Positions 12,806 through 23,629 of a stretch of 45,987 bases of DNA are shown in pieces (within the stretch, counting starts at the first letter, position 1; the number at the start of each line of letters is the position of its first letter). The stretch covers positions 1-45,987 of the forward strand of contig LLEY01000298.1 of the NCBI GenBank assembly GCA_001414485.1, in the 5' to 3' direction. A model generated the notes under the pieces. That model was not told the DNA's origin. It worked only from the letters and a program-made list of their open reading frames with translations, and did not search any database. This DNA comes from Calycina herbarum (Eukaryota > Ascomycota > Leotiomycetes > Helotiales > Pezizellaceae). The position numbers and the translations under genes are program-made.

Positions 12806-15041
12806 CTAAGCAGGAAATCCAAAGCTCTCCTTAACAACCATCTCCAACCTTACACCCGGACCCTCTTCCCTCGAACTACTCCCCAAGAGAATTTCGTACG
12901 TCCCTCCCTCTACCTTCCATCTACCGTTTTCTACATCCCAAACCGCAACTGAATCCCTCTCAAAATTCAAGGTGACAAGTCTCCCCTCTCCCGGCTCCAA
13001 AAACACCTTTGAAAAAGCTACAAGTTTCTTCTGCAAAGGTCTAGTCGTAGCGGTATCAAGTGAAGAAACATAAGCCTGTACAGTTTCAGCACCTGGGACG
13101 GTTCCGGTATTTTGGACTGAAACGGATATGGTGATTCCATCGTTCTTTGTGGGATCGTTTCTGCCAAAGAGACGAGGGCTGGAGATGGAAAAGGTGGTGT
13201 AGCTGAGTCCGTGGCCGAATGGGAAGAGGGTTTTATTGGAGGGATGGTCAAGCGAAGACTCCGGAAAGCGATACCAAAACTCTCCAGGCCAACGGATAGG
13301 TAGTTTTCCAGAGGGACACACGTCACCAAGTAAGATATCAACAATCAAGTTGGCGCTATCTTGACTTGTATGCCACGTTTGGATGAAAGCTGCGATACTC
13401 GCTACCCAAGGCGCGTCAAAAGCATCTTGTATTGAACTCACGACGATGGTGTTGGGGTTCGCTTTTGCGATTTTGGAAATTAAATCGTGTTGTGGGGTAT
13501 CCGAAGGTTCTAGCCATTCGGTTTTGGTGTTGCCGCAGAAGACGATGGCGTAGTCAGCTTCTTTTGCTAGAGCTACGGCTTCGGAGAGGACAGCTTGTTG
13601 CAAGTCCGTTTTGGTGGCGGGTCCATCGTGTGTTCCTATCGAAATCAGCAAATGTTGGCGGACGCGAATTTTGATAGCGAAAATATATACCTTTAGAATA
13701 CGAGATTTCAACATCATCACCGAGTTTCTCCTTAAAAGCATCGAACGGAGAGATTTGATTCTCACCTTGGTCAGGGACAGTAGAGCGTTTTGCTAAAGGA
13801 CCAAGTAAAGAAACTTTCTTTAGCTTAGTTTTTTCGAGCGGCAAAATATTTCTGTCATTTTTCAATAACACAATGCTTTCCGCCTCTGCTTCTCTGCTTG
13901 CTTCCCTATTCTCTGGTGGTATTTCTGTAGCATCGGACATTGCATGAAATTGTTCGGTCAACTTTCCAGTTCTGTCCAGGAGCTGAAGAACAGCTCGGGC
14001 TCTGGCTGCAATGGCTTTTGTAGTGACCAATCCATCTTCCGTGGCTTTCCTTATGGCGTCGTTAGAACGACATGAACTTCCCCATGAGGCTATCTCTAGA
14101 TCGAATCTAGAAAGGTCAGCGTTTGGTGTTTGCGATGCTTTGGGACCTAGCCTACCCTTCAGCGCCATTGAAGCTTTCTGCGATTGTTTTTGCTTCCCCC
14201 CTCGCAGCGTCTGATACCAACAGACCATCGAAGTTCCACTCATCCAACAAAATTTGTTGGTTGGACTTTTTGCTGGCACCTGCACGAAGTCCCCGACCAT
14301 GGACACACCATGGGCCGGATTTCTTGACCACTATCTCAAAGACTCGAAGGTATTTCTCTCTATTTGATTCGTTAGTACGTTTGTTCTTCGCCCCAGGAAC
14401 ATCGCCTGTACCTGAGTGTCTGCTCATCTACGTGTTTAAGAAACGACAATGTCTCTGCCATATCTTCATCTTTTGGAAAAAACTTCAACGTTGCCCCAAC
14501 ACGCTCAGATTGTAGTCCCTTGACGAATTCTGCCGCCAATATCCCAGAGAGCAAAGGATCCTCGGAAAAGCCTCCGAAATGCCGTCGAGGAGGTGAATAT
14601 CGGTGCAAATCAACGAGTGGCCCTAGAAACACACTTGCCCCTTGTGATCGTAATTCCTGGCCCATTGCTTGTCCGATTCGGTTCGAAATTTCCGGGTTGA
14701 AGGTCGCGGCAAGGGAAATAGAAGATGGGAAACGAGCGGTGGTGCTTTCGAAGAGGGGCGTCCCATGCCAGGCTTGATGGTAGTAGGGGTAGTCGGCGAA
14801 CTGGGATATCGACGGTGAGCTGGATGACGTTTATTGGGTAAGAGATAGGAGCAGATGGTAGGAGTACCTTGAGTGCGGGTATACCAAGTCGTTCGATGGG
14901 CAATGTTGTAAAATCGTCACCACCTATCAACAGTGAGATCTGCTCTTCCAACGACAATTTCTCGAGAAGGGCATCAATGTCAACCTCGAATTGAGGCGCT
15001 GACCCTTGTGTCAATGCTTCTGCCAACGTTGTTGGTACCAT
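12806..15041 (-). CDS. GH3-family beta-glucosidase-like protein with degraded active site
   Basis: Belongs to glycoside hydrolase family 3, normally releasing glucose from beta-glucosides. Model: exons 14868-15041, 14412-14800, 14156-14359, 13691-14106 and 12806-13635, 670 residues, all in phase. Visible are the N-terminal GH3 barrel (LSLEEQISLLIGGDDF, LGPLVDLHR, GGFSEDPLLSG), the second domain (SIVLLKNDRNILPL, IRWPGEFWYRFP, FPFGHGLSYTTF) and a fibronectin-III-like end. There is no signal peptide and no PA14 insert, so it is probably intracellular. Odd points: the family SDGPxG segment is missing after the first intron, the substrate-binding KH pair reads KF (ATLKFFPKDED), the NFExF motif reads HFGGF, and the nucleophile motif SDW reads SDA, with Asp kept. 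Full reading frame but weakened chemistry: a neofunctionalised or decaying paralogue. The 14800 acceptor is my least certain junction. Confidence 0.82.
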
Positions 15042-16276
15042 GATGATGGGGAGAGGAAGGAGGATACTCGGAGATCAATGATGTTTATTTGCAGCGGGAA
15101 AGGGGAGGAAGAGCGGAGCAAAAGAACAGACGAGATAGGAAGACCATAGCGGGGAGAATTAATGGGAGAATGAATGGAACAGGGAGAGAAAACAGATTCT
15201 TCCCTTTAGGTTTCCCAGTGCTAGCTTTTCAAGTATTCGTTGATATTAGAAAAGCAGTCTTGAGTTTTGGTGCCGCGGGGTCGTTGTTCTTGCGGGGTCG
15301 ACACCACCTCCACTCCAACTTCTGTAATACAAAGTACAAACAATTGGTCGAAGGATCAATAAATCAGCTCTCATAGCAATCTTTAGGGTTAGATGTTGGG
15401 GTTAGGGCTCAAGTTTCTTACCCTAACTTCAAGGTTAACCCAAACCATAACGGTAACGCTAACGCAACTTTGCTCTCTCTTGTGATCAGCCACACTTGCA
15501 CAGCCACTTGCCTCTCCGGTCGACGTGCATAATTTGTTGCACATCGTGAGAAATGCGTAGATGAATTTATCTACTTCGATTTCCACTTAGAATTCCCTCG
15601 TCCTTCTCGACCCCCTTTTCTTGTCCTTTTCTCTACGTAAGGAACGAGCCGTTTATACATAAATTATAAATTTAGTTCCGACTGCATACCTCCATTCGAA
15701 GATCAAGTTCATGGACTGCTGGAGACGGCACTCCAGATTTCCAGCTTGCACAAGCAAGCAGCATTTCCATGTCAAAACAAATGCGGTGGCTTCTAACGCA
15801 TTAGTGAAATGGTCCATTGATGCGCAGAGTTGCATGGAAACAATACAAAGGCCTTTAATGGTGGTGATCGATCGGCTATTGAGCAAACCCAAGATAATTT
15901 CATTTCGTACCAGGGCAAAGGGCAAAATAACTACCAGAGTCGTGTTGCCGCTCTTTTTCTCTTTGCAAAAGATTGAAGCAAATCTTGCTGTAAGCGCGTC
16001 CACATCTCTCGCGTAAGGAAGGGACAACCACTGAAAATCCTTAAAACCCTCGCATTCCCCCGTCCCTCCCCCTCTTCCTTTTTTCCCTCAACCACACCAA
16101 TTCTTCTCCCTCGTCAACACAACCTATCTCCATTACCCTGGACCTGGGTAAGACGCTTACTATCACTTATCCTCCTAACGGTTGAAGCATCAATAAAACT
16201 ATTCCATCAACGAACACCACACGTTAAGAATTAACAGCCTCTTCCTCATTAGCATATTCTTCTTATCATTAACACT
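15042..16276. other. Gene-poor stretch with telomere-like words
   Basis: Upstream side of the GH3 gene, so its promoter lies at the left end. Around 15383-15427 there are several TTAGGG words and one inverted CCCTAAC, recalling the fungal telomere repeat, but too few and too scattered for an array. An open frame on the minus strand at 15653-16027 (124 codons) has no recognisable domain and is not called. Confidence 0.5.
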
Positions 16277-16658
16277 ATGGCGAATAGTTATAGGTTCAGT
16301 TTCAAGGGGTGTGGAGTTGGGTTAGGAACTCTTTCTTCCTCTTCTGGTCTTTTTTCCGCCTTTTGTTTCTCACGCTGGTGCTGGTACAAGCCACGCCATG
16401 AACGAAGTCTTGCGCAGTAAGTCAATCCTTTACCAATCTCATTTCGAGCTCCTCGTACCCTAACCAAACTCCAGTTGTCTCGGCACACATTTCATCGTTC
16501 TCCTCCTCGGTCCCGACTCCCAAGTCTTCCAAGTCCAATCCTTCGACAATGTCTCCAACGGCCAGCCCCCCCGAACCAGGCACAATGTTCCTGCCCGACG
16601 ACGAACCCGCAATCATAAATACCCTTGGTCGACTACCTTGTGGTCACAGCGTGGATAG
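16277..16658 (+). CDS. Possible small hypothetical protein, one intron
   Basis: Function unknown. An ATG at 16277 opens 140 bp that end at a canonical donor (GTAAGT at 16417); a 58-bp intron with a CCCTAAC branch point ends CCAG at 16474, and the joined frame runs to TAG at 16658, 107 residues. The middle holds a hydrophobic run (THFIVLLLG) and the C-terminal third is rich in Arg and His. Support comes only from the good intron signals and the open joined frame; there is no family match I know. It could equally be chance sequence in the promoter region of the dioxygenase or a long untranslated region. Confidence 0.3.
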
Positions 16659-17936
16659 GCTTTGGGTGGAGGAAAGGTGTTGCTGGTGAGTTCCTAACCT
16701 TGAGCCTAGCAGGATAACGGTATGCGTTACGAGGTCTACGCGATAGAGACGTTGTCGGGCAATTTCGATCCCATGCATTGACTTACCTGTCGACGGACTT
16801 TCAAAAGCCATCGATCTCTCTTTCAGTATCTGATTTTAAGTGGAAACCAGATGGATTTTGTCTTTTTGTTCATTGTCTTGCTGCATTGTCATCCAAGTAC
16901 CCGTCCTTGACTCATCAGGGTGCCTTCCATATTGGTATTGGCTATTCATTCATCGCCAGGTATCTGGCGCACTCAAGCGAGGCTTGTATCAGATTTTCAG
17001 CGTGTTTATTTACGAGATAGCAACACGTACTCACGTGCGGTGAACCCAGGGTGATAGAGTCACGCTTTTGCTAGAATGATCGCGATGGACGGTAGCAGGT
17101 TCGTACCTGCTTACCTAGCTCGTTATTCGACCTATCTAGGGCAATTCAACGTAATTACCCTAGATACTTGGAACAATCTAGAATATTAGCCTAGGTGTTT
17201 AGAACAGTGAAGTTTGATTGTTCCAAAATAATATTAAATGGTACTAGAATGTTGGAATAGCGTGCTTTTACTGTCGCTTTTTCTGTCCGCTAGGAGACTG
17301 ACCGATGGGCAATTACTCGTAGTCCGGTTCATGACAACTTGGGTAGCAATATCTTTTCGTTTTTTAAACATTGCCTGGTCTAGTTTATCCACAGCAGCCA
17401 ACGAGAAGATCTCGATATCTCGATTTTTATTCTTGTTCTTTGTAACGTTTTATTTTGAGAGCTCATCACATTTATCCCACTTTTGGCAATTTCTCATGGC
17501 GTCAATTTATGTTTTGCAAAAATCAAGTTGGTATTGCGCAAGACAAGGGCCAAATCACCAAATCGCGACCCCTTCTAGAATGGCAGGGTAAAAGACCCAT
17601 GATTCCGTTATAACCGACCCCACCATCCAGTCGAGTCCTGCGCGATGATAAGATATGAGAGAGCTGAAAACAGATTCTGTCTGCGCTAGGTCGCGTACAA
17701 AACATCCCACGCGGAGGACTTGCAAGGACTCTCGTGGCTGGGTGCTTCCATTATGGAAATAAGTCCTGATTATGAAGCCATTTGAGGTTACCGTTTGACG
17801 TGATGGTGTGCTTGGCTAGGCCATTTCCAAGCATAAATACAGCTAAAGAATTCCTTCAATTGGAACTTGCTTCAACCTTCTTCTTACTTTTCACTAAGAC
17901 TAAAATCAAATAAACACCTCCACGCAAAATATCATA
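16659..17936. promoter_or_regulatory. Upstream region of the dioxygenase gene with nested inverted repeats
   Basis: No gene is recognisable. It contains the E-box-like TCACGTG near 17032, three perfect inverted repeats between 17097 and 17226 (listed separately), and, just before the start at 17937, a leader ending CAAAATATCATAATGG. The last 100 bp should be the core promoter and 5' leader. Confidence 0.5.
17097..17226. repeat. Cluster of three inverted repeats
   Basis: Within 130 bp: GCAGGT/ACCTGC around a 4-base loop near 17096-17111; TATCTAGGG at 17133-17141 with CCCTAGATA at 17158-17166; and TTGGAACAATC at 17168-17178 with GATTGTTCCAA at 17216-17226. All arms are perfect. Possible decayed mobile element or structured DNA; no coding sequence is included. 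Confidence 0.75.
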
Positions 17937-19131
17937 ATGGCACCATCAGCCACCGAAACAGTTAGTGCGACTACCATTCCAGTTTTTGCTGGAAAAGCGA
18001 ACCTCTCGTCCCCAAAGCCATGGGTCAAGAGCACTGGTGTTCTGGATCAGTACGAACATATTGAAGTTACCCCCATCATCGGCCGCGAGTATCCTCATGC
18101 CCAATTGGCACAATGGATTCAATCTCCAAATTCTGATGATCTTATCCGAGAACTGGCTCTCACCAGTAGGTCTTTTTATTCCATCCAGACCCGCACGATC
18201 TAATGTTTAAATAGTTTCTCAGCGAGGAGTAGTCTTCTTCCGCGCCCAAGATGACCTGACAGCGGAACTCCAAAAGGTGCTTGTTCAAAAACTTGGACTC
18301 CTGTCCGGAAAACCTGCGGACTCTGGGCTTCACATCCATCCAATTCTCAACTCTGAAAGAGAATCGTATCGGGTAACTGACCCAGAAATCAGCACCATCG
18401 ATAGCGAGCTGAACAAAAAGCTCTACCTTAACAACTCCCGTATTAATCAGTCCGGCAAAAAGCAATCGTCGGCACTCTGGCACGCAGACATCTCTTTTGA
18501 ACCCGCGCCAGCGGATTACTCAAGCTTAAGACTTGAGATCTTGCCAAAGACTGGTGGCGATACCCTTTGGGCAAGCGGGTATGAAATTTACGATCGTATT
18601 TCAGAGCCATACCAGAAGTTCTTGGAAGGCTTGACAACCACTTTCCATCAACCAGGTTTCATCGAAGCAGCCTCTCGCGGTGGATTTTCCATCTACGAAA
18701 AACCTCGCGGCTCTCCCCTCAATGTCGGTAAAGAACTGACAGCTGTCCACCCGGTTGTTCGAACTAATCCCGTCACTGGCTGGAAGTCCATCTTTCCAGT
18801 CGGCGGCCATATCTCTCACATCAACGATATCACCGACCTTGAAAGCAAGGCTTTACTCAAGTGGTTCAACCGATTGCTCGTGGATAACCACGATTTGCAA
18901 GTGAGATTCAAGTGGCAGAACAAGAACGATATTGCGATTTGGGATAATCGCTCTGTTTTCCACACTGCTACTTATGATATCGAGGACCAGGGAGAGAGAT
19001 ACGGTGTTAGAACTGTTAGTGTGGGGGAGAAACCTTTCTTTGATCCTGAGAGTACGGGGAGACGCGAGGCGTTGGGTCTTAAAGCTGCTGAGGCTGCGAA
19101 GGCTAAGGCTGGGGATGAGGTTGCGAAATAG
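17937..19131 (+). CDS. TauD/Jlp1-type Fe(II)/2-oxoglutarate-dependent dioxygenase
   Basis: Non-haem iron dioxygenase of the taurine/sulfonate dioxygenase family, which oxidises the carbon next to a sulfonate group and releases sulfite for sulfur nutrition; related members hydroxylate other small acids. Model: exons 17937-18165 and 18215-19131, 381 residues, phase kept. The iron ligands are visible: H166 and D168 in LWHADISFE and the distal H326 in NRSVFHTATYD; R342 in YGVRTVSVGEKP is placed to bind 2-oxoglutarate. No targeting signal, so cytosolic. The start at 17937 (MAPSATETVSATTIPV) is the only ATG in phase upstream of the conserved core. A Dal5-family permease follows on the same strand 1.57 kb downstream, which suggests uptake plus oxidation of one substrate. 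The exact substrate cannot be told from sequence alone. Confidence 0.88.
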
Positions 19132-20699
19132 GTTTCTTGGTGTTTGTATTGGTTTTAGTGTTTTTAGTAAACGGAGTTTGTTTGAAATGTATATGCTTTA
19201 GCAGGAAATTGGGTTGAAATTCTGGATGTTGGATCGGGGCAGAACAATACTTTTGGTTCGTACCTGCCTTCATTCCTCATTGTTCCAGCTTTCTGGGTTA
19301 ATTCAAGTAATCTCTTCTGAACACTTGGAAAAATTCAAATACCTTGGATTCCCCTAGAAAGCTGGAAAACCCTTGAGGCATCGAGGGAATTTACTCTTGC
19401 TTTCGAAGTAGTGAAGTGATTGAATTTTATTTATTTATCCACACTCGAAATGCCACCCAATATTTTCAAACTGATAGATTGGCTAATTAATATCAAGAAC
19501 AAGAGCAATCGTTCTATCCAACCTCGTCATGAACAGGTTGGGGAGTGGATAGTGCCACGTGATATACGGTTACATTAAGCGAAAGCACGCCACATCAGGG
19601 AAGTCTTTCATCAACGTCTTCTCCTCCAACAACAACACCGAAAAGCCCATCTCGAGTCGGGGCTCGCTCATGCGCGGTTGCTTTATGATTATCTTGTATG
19701 CGTATCGTCCTCCTCCAATTGGAAAGCTCCGATAGCTAAGTTACCGGGCCGGTATGATGTTTTTGATAAGGACGCTTAGATGGAGACTGCTGGGGACTGC
19801 CCGCGTGGCATCGCACCGTGGTGCTATACTTAGTTGCAGGTTGGGTGCTGGGTTGGAATTTGTGAAAGCGGGGTTGATGTTCATGATGTGATCTCGTGTG
19901 GTATTGTCTCATACATTACTTGCACGAATTATGTGGACGTGAGCGAGAGGGTTTACGCTGGAAGAAGCGATGCGTGAGTACGAGAAGTGTTTGTAGCTAT
20001 CTTCACCACAGGCCTTCGTGGGGGTAGCCTTACGAGAATTCCGCCACCCTCGGCTTCTGGGGTGTTTTTGTGTATCTTTTGATCTTTTGGTGGACGAGAT
20101 GACGTACGTTTTGGCTTCTATTTCGCGTATTTTTGCACGGAGAATGGACCTGTCTGTCACTCTATTTTTTATTGATATGGCGAATGTCTTGGAATGGTCT
20201 GAATCCGAGTTCTCGACCGAGATATTCAGGAGAAACTTTCCTTTTTCTTCTCCGTTTATATCACTCCTTTTCACGCTCTTTTGCTAGCTTGTGCAACCAT
20301 GCGATTAGTGGTTGGCCACAGGATGTATGCATGAGAATTTCCGGGGTGTGAATCCGATAGAGGGGGAACTCTGCAAGCTCGAGGTTTTCGGTCTCTCTCC
20401 TCCCTTCGGGCTTTCTACCATTTTTGCAGGAAGAATCATGGTTTATTGGCTACCACTATCATATCACCCTTGCAATTTCTACTATGAGCCCGGAAAGTTC
20501 AGGGTCTATGGCGTGTATTGAATTTCCCACTCTTGCTCAATCGTGATCGGCATGAGGATTTCATCATTTCAATTTACTACCCTGTCAACATAACCGTTCA
20601 ATCATAAGAAACGAAAGCCCTCCTTTTTCTTGTGTTCTAAGCATCGCCAAAACCAGGAACTCGGGACAAGAGAAGCTTGCTCAAGCCCCCGCCAAAGAG
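19132..20699. promoter_or_regulatory. Intergenic region between dioxygenase and permease
   Basis: No gene recognised; an open frame at 19909-20274 (minus) has no family features. It should contain the dioxygenase 3' end and the permease promoter. A CCACGTGAT word near 19556 matches the CACGTG core bound by bHLH factors such as Cbf1, which in yeast drives sulfur genes; this is suggestive only. Confidence 0.5.
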
Positions 20700-22667
20700 A
20701 TGTCGAAACAAACCGCTGCTGGCGCTTCGGCCAAAAGCGATGAGTCTACCAAGAGACTTAGCCAGGCCGACAATAAGATTCATTATGATGAGTTGACGGC
20801 TTTTGGCGATCCGGTCCCGAAGGATCGGGATTTTGCTACGGCAAGCAGTTTTGGGTCTGATGAGGAGGGGGAGGCGTTGTTGAAGAATCCGTTTTTGGAT
20901 CCTGATGTTGCGGATCATTGGGCGACTGTTTATGAGAAGTCGCAGTATGAGTGTCGACATGTTTTCGATCCTACTTTGGCTTGGACCGAGGAAGAGGAGA
21001 ATAAGTTGGTTGTGAAATTAGATTGGCATGTTTGTCTTTGGGCTGTAAGTTCTATCATCAATGGGCACTTTTGTCTAACGACTAACAATTTTCGATAGTG
21101 TGTCATGTTTTTTGGACTTCAGGTTGATCGCGGGAATTTGATTCAAGCCAATGCGGATAATTTACTTAAGGATTTGAATGTAAACACCAATGGTATGTTT
21201 CTGAGCTTGATTTCGTTAACATCACTAACTCGGAATTGATAGATTACAATTTCGGAAATGTCATATTTCTATTCTCCTTTTTATTAGCTGAACTTCCTTC
21301 CCAACTCATCTCAAAAAAACTCGGACCCGATCGATGGATTCCAATGCAAATTAGTCTTTGGTCCATTGTGGCCATGTCTCAATGCGCCATGCACAACCGA
21401 ACAGGACTCTACACAACTCGTTGTCTGCTCGGACTTCTCGAGGTAAGCCCCCTTTCTCCCACGAAGTAGTTGTTATCTAACATAAACATCCAGGGTGGAT
21501 TCATTCCCGACATAGTCCTCTGGCTCAGTTACTTCTACACCTCCCGCGAACTCCCCATCCGCCTCTCCTTCTTCTGGACTGCCCTCTCCACAACCACAAT
21601 CGTAACCTCCATCCTAGCCTTCGGTCTCCTCCGCATGCGCGGAATTCGCGGCTGGGCAGGCTGGCAATGGCTCTTCCTCATCGAAGGCCTAATTACGCTC
21701 CTCATCGGACTCGCCTCTTTCTTCATGATGCCCGCCTCAGCCACCCAAACCAAAACCTGGTTCCGACCTAACGGATGGTTCACAGACCGCGAGGTGAAAA
21801 TCGTGGTCAATCGTGTTCTGCGGGATGATCCTAGTAAAGGGGATATGCATAATCGACAAGCTATTACGCCGAAACGACTTTGGGAGGCGGCCAAGGATTA
21901 TGATCTTTGGCCACTTTATGCTATTGGACTTGTTGCTTATATTCCGCAAGCACCGCCGAATACTTATATTACTCTTACACTTAAGAGTCTGGGATTCAGC
22001 ACTTTCAATACGAATCTTATGACGATTCCTTATTCCGCTGCTCACATCGTTACACTCATAGCCATCACATGGTTGTCTGAGAGGACCAATCAAAGAGCTT
22101 TAGTCGCTATCATCCAACCTATTTGGACACTACCTTGTCTTTTGGCTTTGAGATTCTGGTCTGGGGCGTTGAAGGATCAGTGGGGTACTTTTGCTATTAC
22201 GACTGTGCTGCTAAGTTATCCTTATTGTCATGCTATTCTTGTCGGGTGGACGAGTAAGAATAGTAATAATGTGGGGGCGAGGAGTGTGTCTGCGGCGTTT
22301 TATAACATGGCGGTGCAGTTGGGGAATATTTGTTCGAATTTTATGTTAGTACCTCCACACTATCACCACCTCATCCCTTACCCTTCCTAATTCCAGACTT
22401 CCCCCCTCCATCCCATTCCCCAGTTATTAATATACTCCCAGGTATCGACAAGACGACAAACCTCTCTACAAAAGAGGAAATCTGAACTTGATCATTGTCA
22501 ACGTTTTATCGTTGGTCCTGTTTGTTCTTACGAAATTCTACTATGTGTATAGGAATAAACAGAGGGATCGCGAGTGGGCAAAGATGACTCCTGAGGAGCA
22601 GGTTGCTTATAAGAGGAATACTGAGTATAGTGGTAGTCGGAGGAAGGATTTCCGTTTTGCGCATTAG
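20700..22667 (+). CDS. MFS permease, Dal5/anion:cation symporter family (Soa1/Yct1-like)
   Basis: Plasma-membrane symporter of the allantoate permease family; members carry allantoate, nicotinate, cysteine, biotin-type acids or sulfonates. Model: exons 20700-21044, 21099-21192, 21243-21442, 21494-22344 and 22442-22667, 571 residues, all in phase. A cytosolic N-terminus of about 110 residues ends in the family stretch ECRHVFDP..W..EEE, followed by the first membrane helix with GLQVDRGNL, then TNDYNFGN, LPSQLISKKLGPDRWIP and LEGGFIPDIVLWLSYFY, all typical of this family; about 12 helices can be counted. The C-terminal tail is hydrophilic (EEQVAYKRNTEY). The exact solute is not decided, but the neighbouring TauD-type dioxygenase makes organic sulfonates a reasonable guess. 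Confidence 0.9.
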
Positions 22668-23629
22668 ACTTTTCTTTCTTTTTTTCTTCTTTTTGAAAGA
22701 TGAAGGGGAGAGGCTGTATATATGAGAGCGTGATGGATATGAGGTGTAAGGTGAGAAGAGAGAAGAGGATGGGATGTAAAATGTAGGAAGGGTGACATGC
22801 GGGATGTAGATATATGATTTGAGAGACGAAAGATGAGAGATGAGGAATTTATATTCTTAACAGTTGTGAACTTGGTATTGCCTACCGTAAGATGTATTGT
22901 TTTGAATTATTGTTCTTTGCATTTTCGATTATCTTGAATTTTCAGAGGTATACCGTATTTACATGCGCCCAGTTCACTGGTCGTCCCTCGCTAGTCTATG
23001 TTTATTTCCAATCTACTGATGCCATTGAAGAATTGAAATTTTCAAATCAAGTTCAAACGATTTATAAATCAAAGAAATATCAAATCAGTACCCTAATGCC
23101 CCCTCCCCCGCCAATATAAAATACTACATAGTTTCAAAAATTCATCTCATCTTCCACCCTTTCCACCAACTCAGTAATTCACTAACCCCTCTCCAACAAA
23201 CCTCACAGCCCCCACCCTTACTACAAAATAAGTACCAGACTTAAAAAACATTGAGAACCATAGGTCAAAAACTACTTCACAAACACCCGCCATCTTGGAA
23301 TAGAAAAAATTCATCCTTTACATCTGTCCACAAAAAGCCTCGAATATTTACTCCCAAAGACGACATAGGAAGGAAAATTCTTCACAAAATCAAAACCAAA
23401 AAAATCAAACCCTCCATGCCTATTTAAATTCACTTAGTTATAGCAATTGTATAGTTTCAGGTTTACAGACGATAGTGAATTCCTTTGACTTGTGGCCCCC
23501 ACAGACAGATCCCTGTTTATCAAGCTCCAATCTAAATCCGGGGTAAAAGCAACACCAACCTCTTTACAACACCACAATTGAGCTTCCCACATTGCGCCTC
23601 ACATTCCATAATTAACCAATGCAGCACCC
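22668..23629. other. Intergenic, permease 3' region and FPGS paralogue promoter
   Basis: A purine-rich GAGAGAtgaa tract follows the permease stop (about 22690-22850), then AT-rich sequence and, from 23120 on, C/A-rich sequence with many CCTC and CCAC words, typical of a fungal promoter and leader on the plus strand. No gene seen. Confidence 0.55.

Noticed and set aside
15383..15430. Telomere or subtelomere
   Set aside because: Only a few scattered TTAGGG words, both orientations, and housekeeping genes on both sides.
15653..16027. 124-codon minus-strand frame in the gene-poor stretch
   Set aside because: No recognisable domain, no start context or splice evidence, and an overlapping frame of nearly equal length exists on the other strand.
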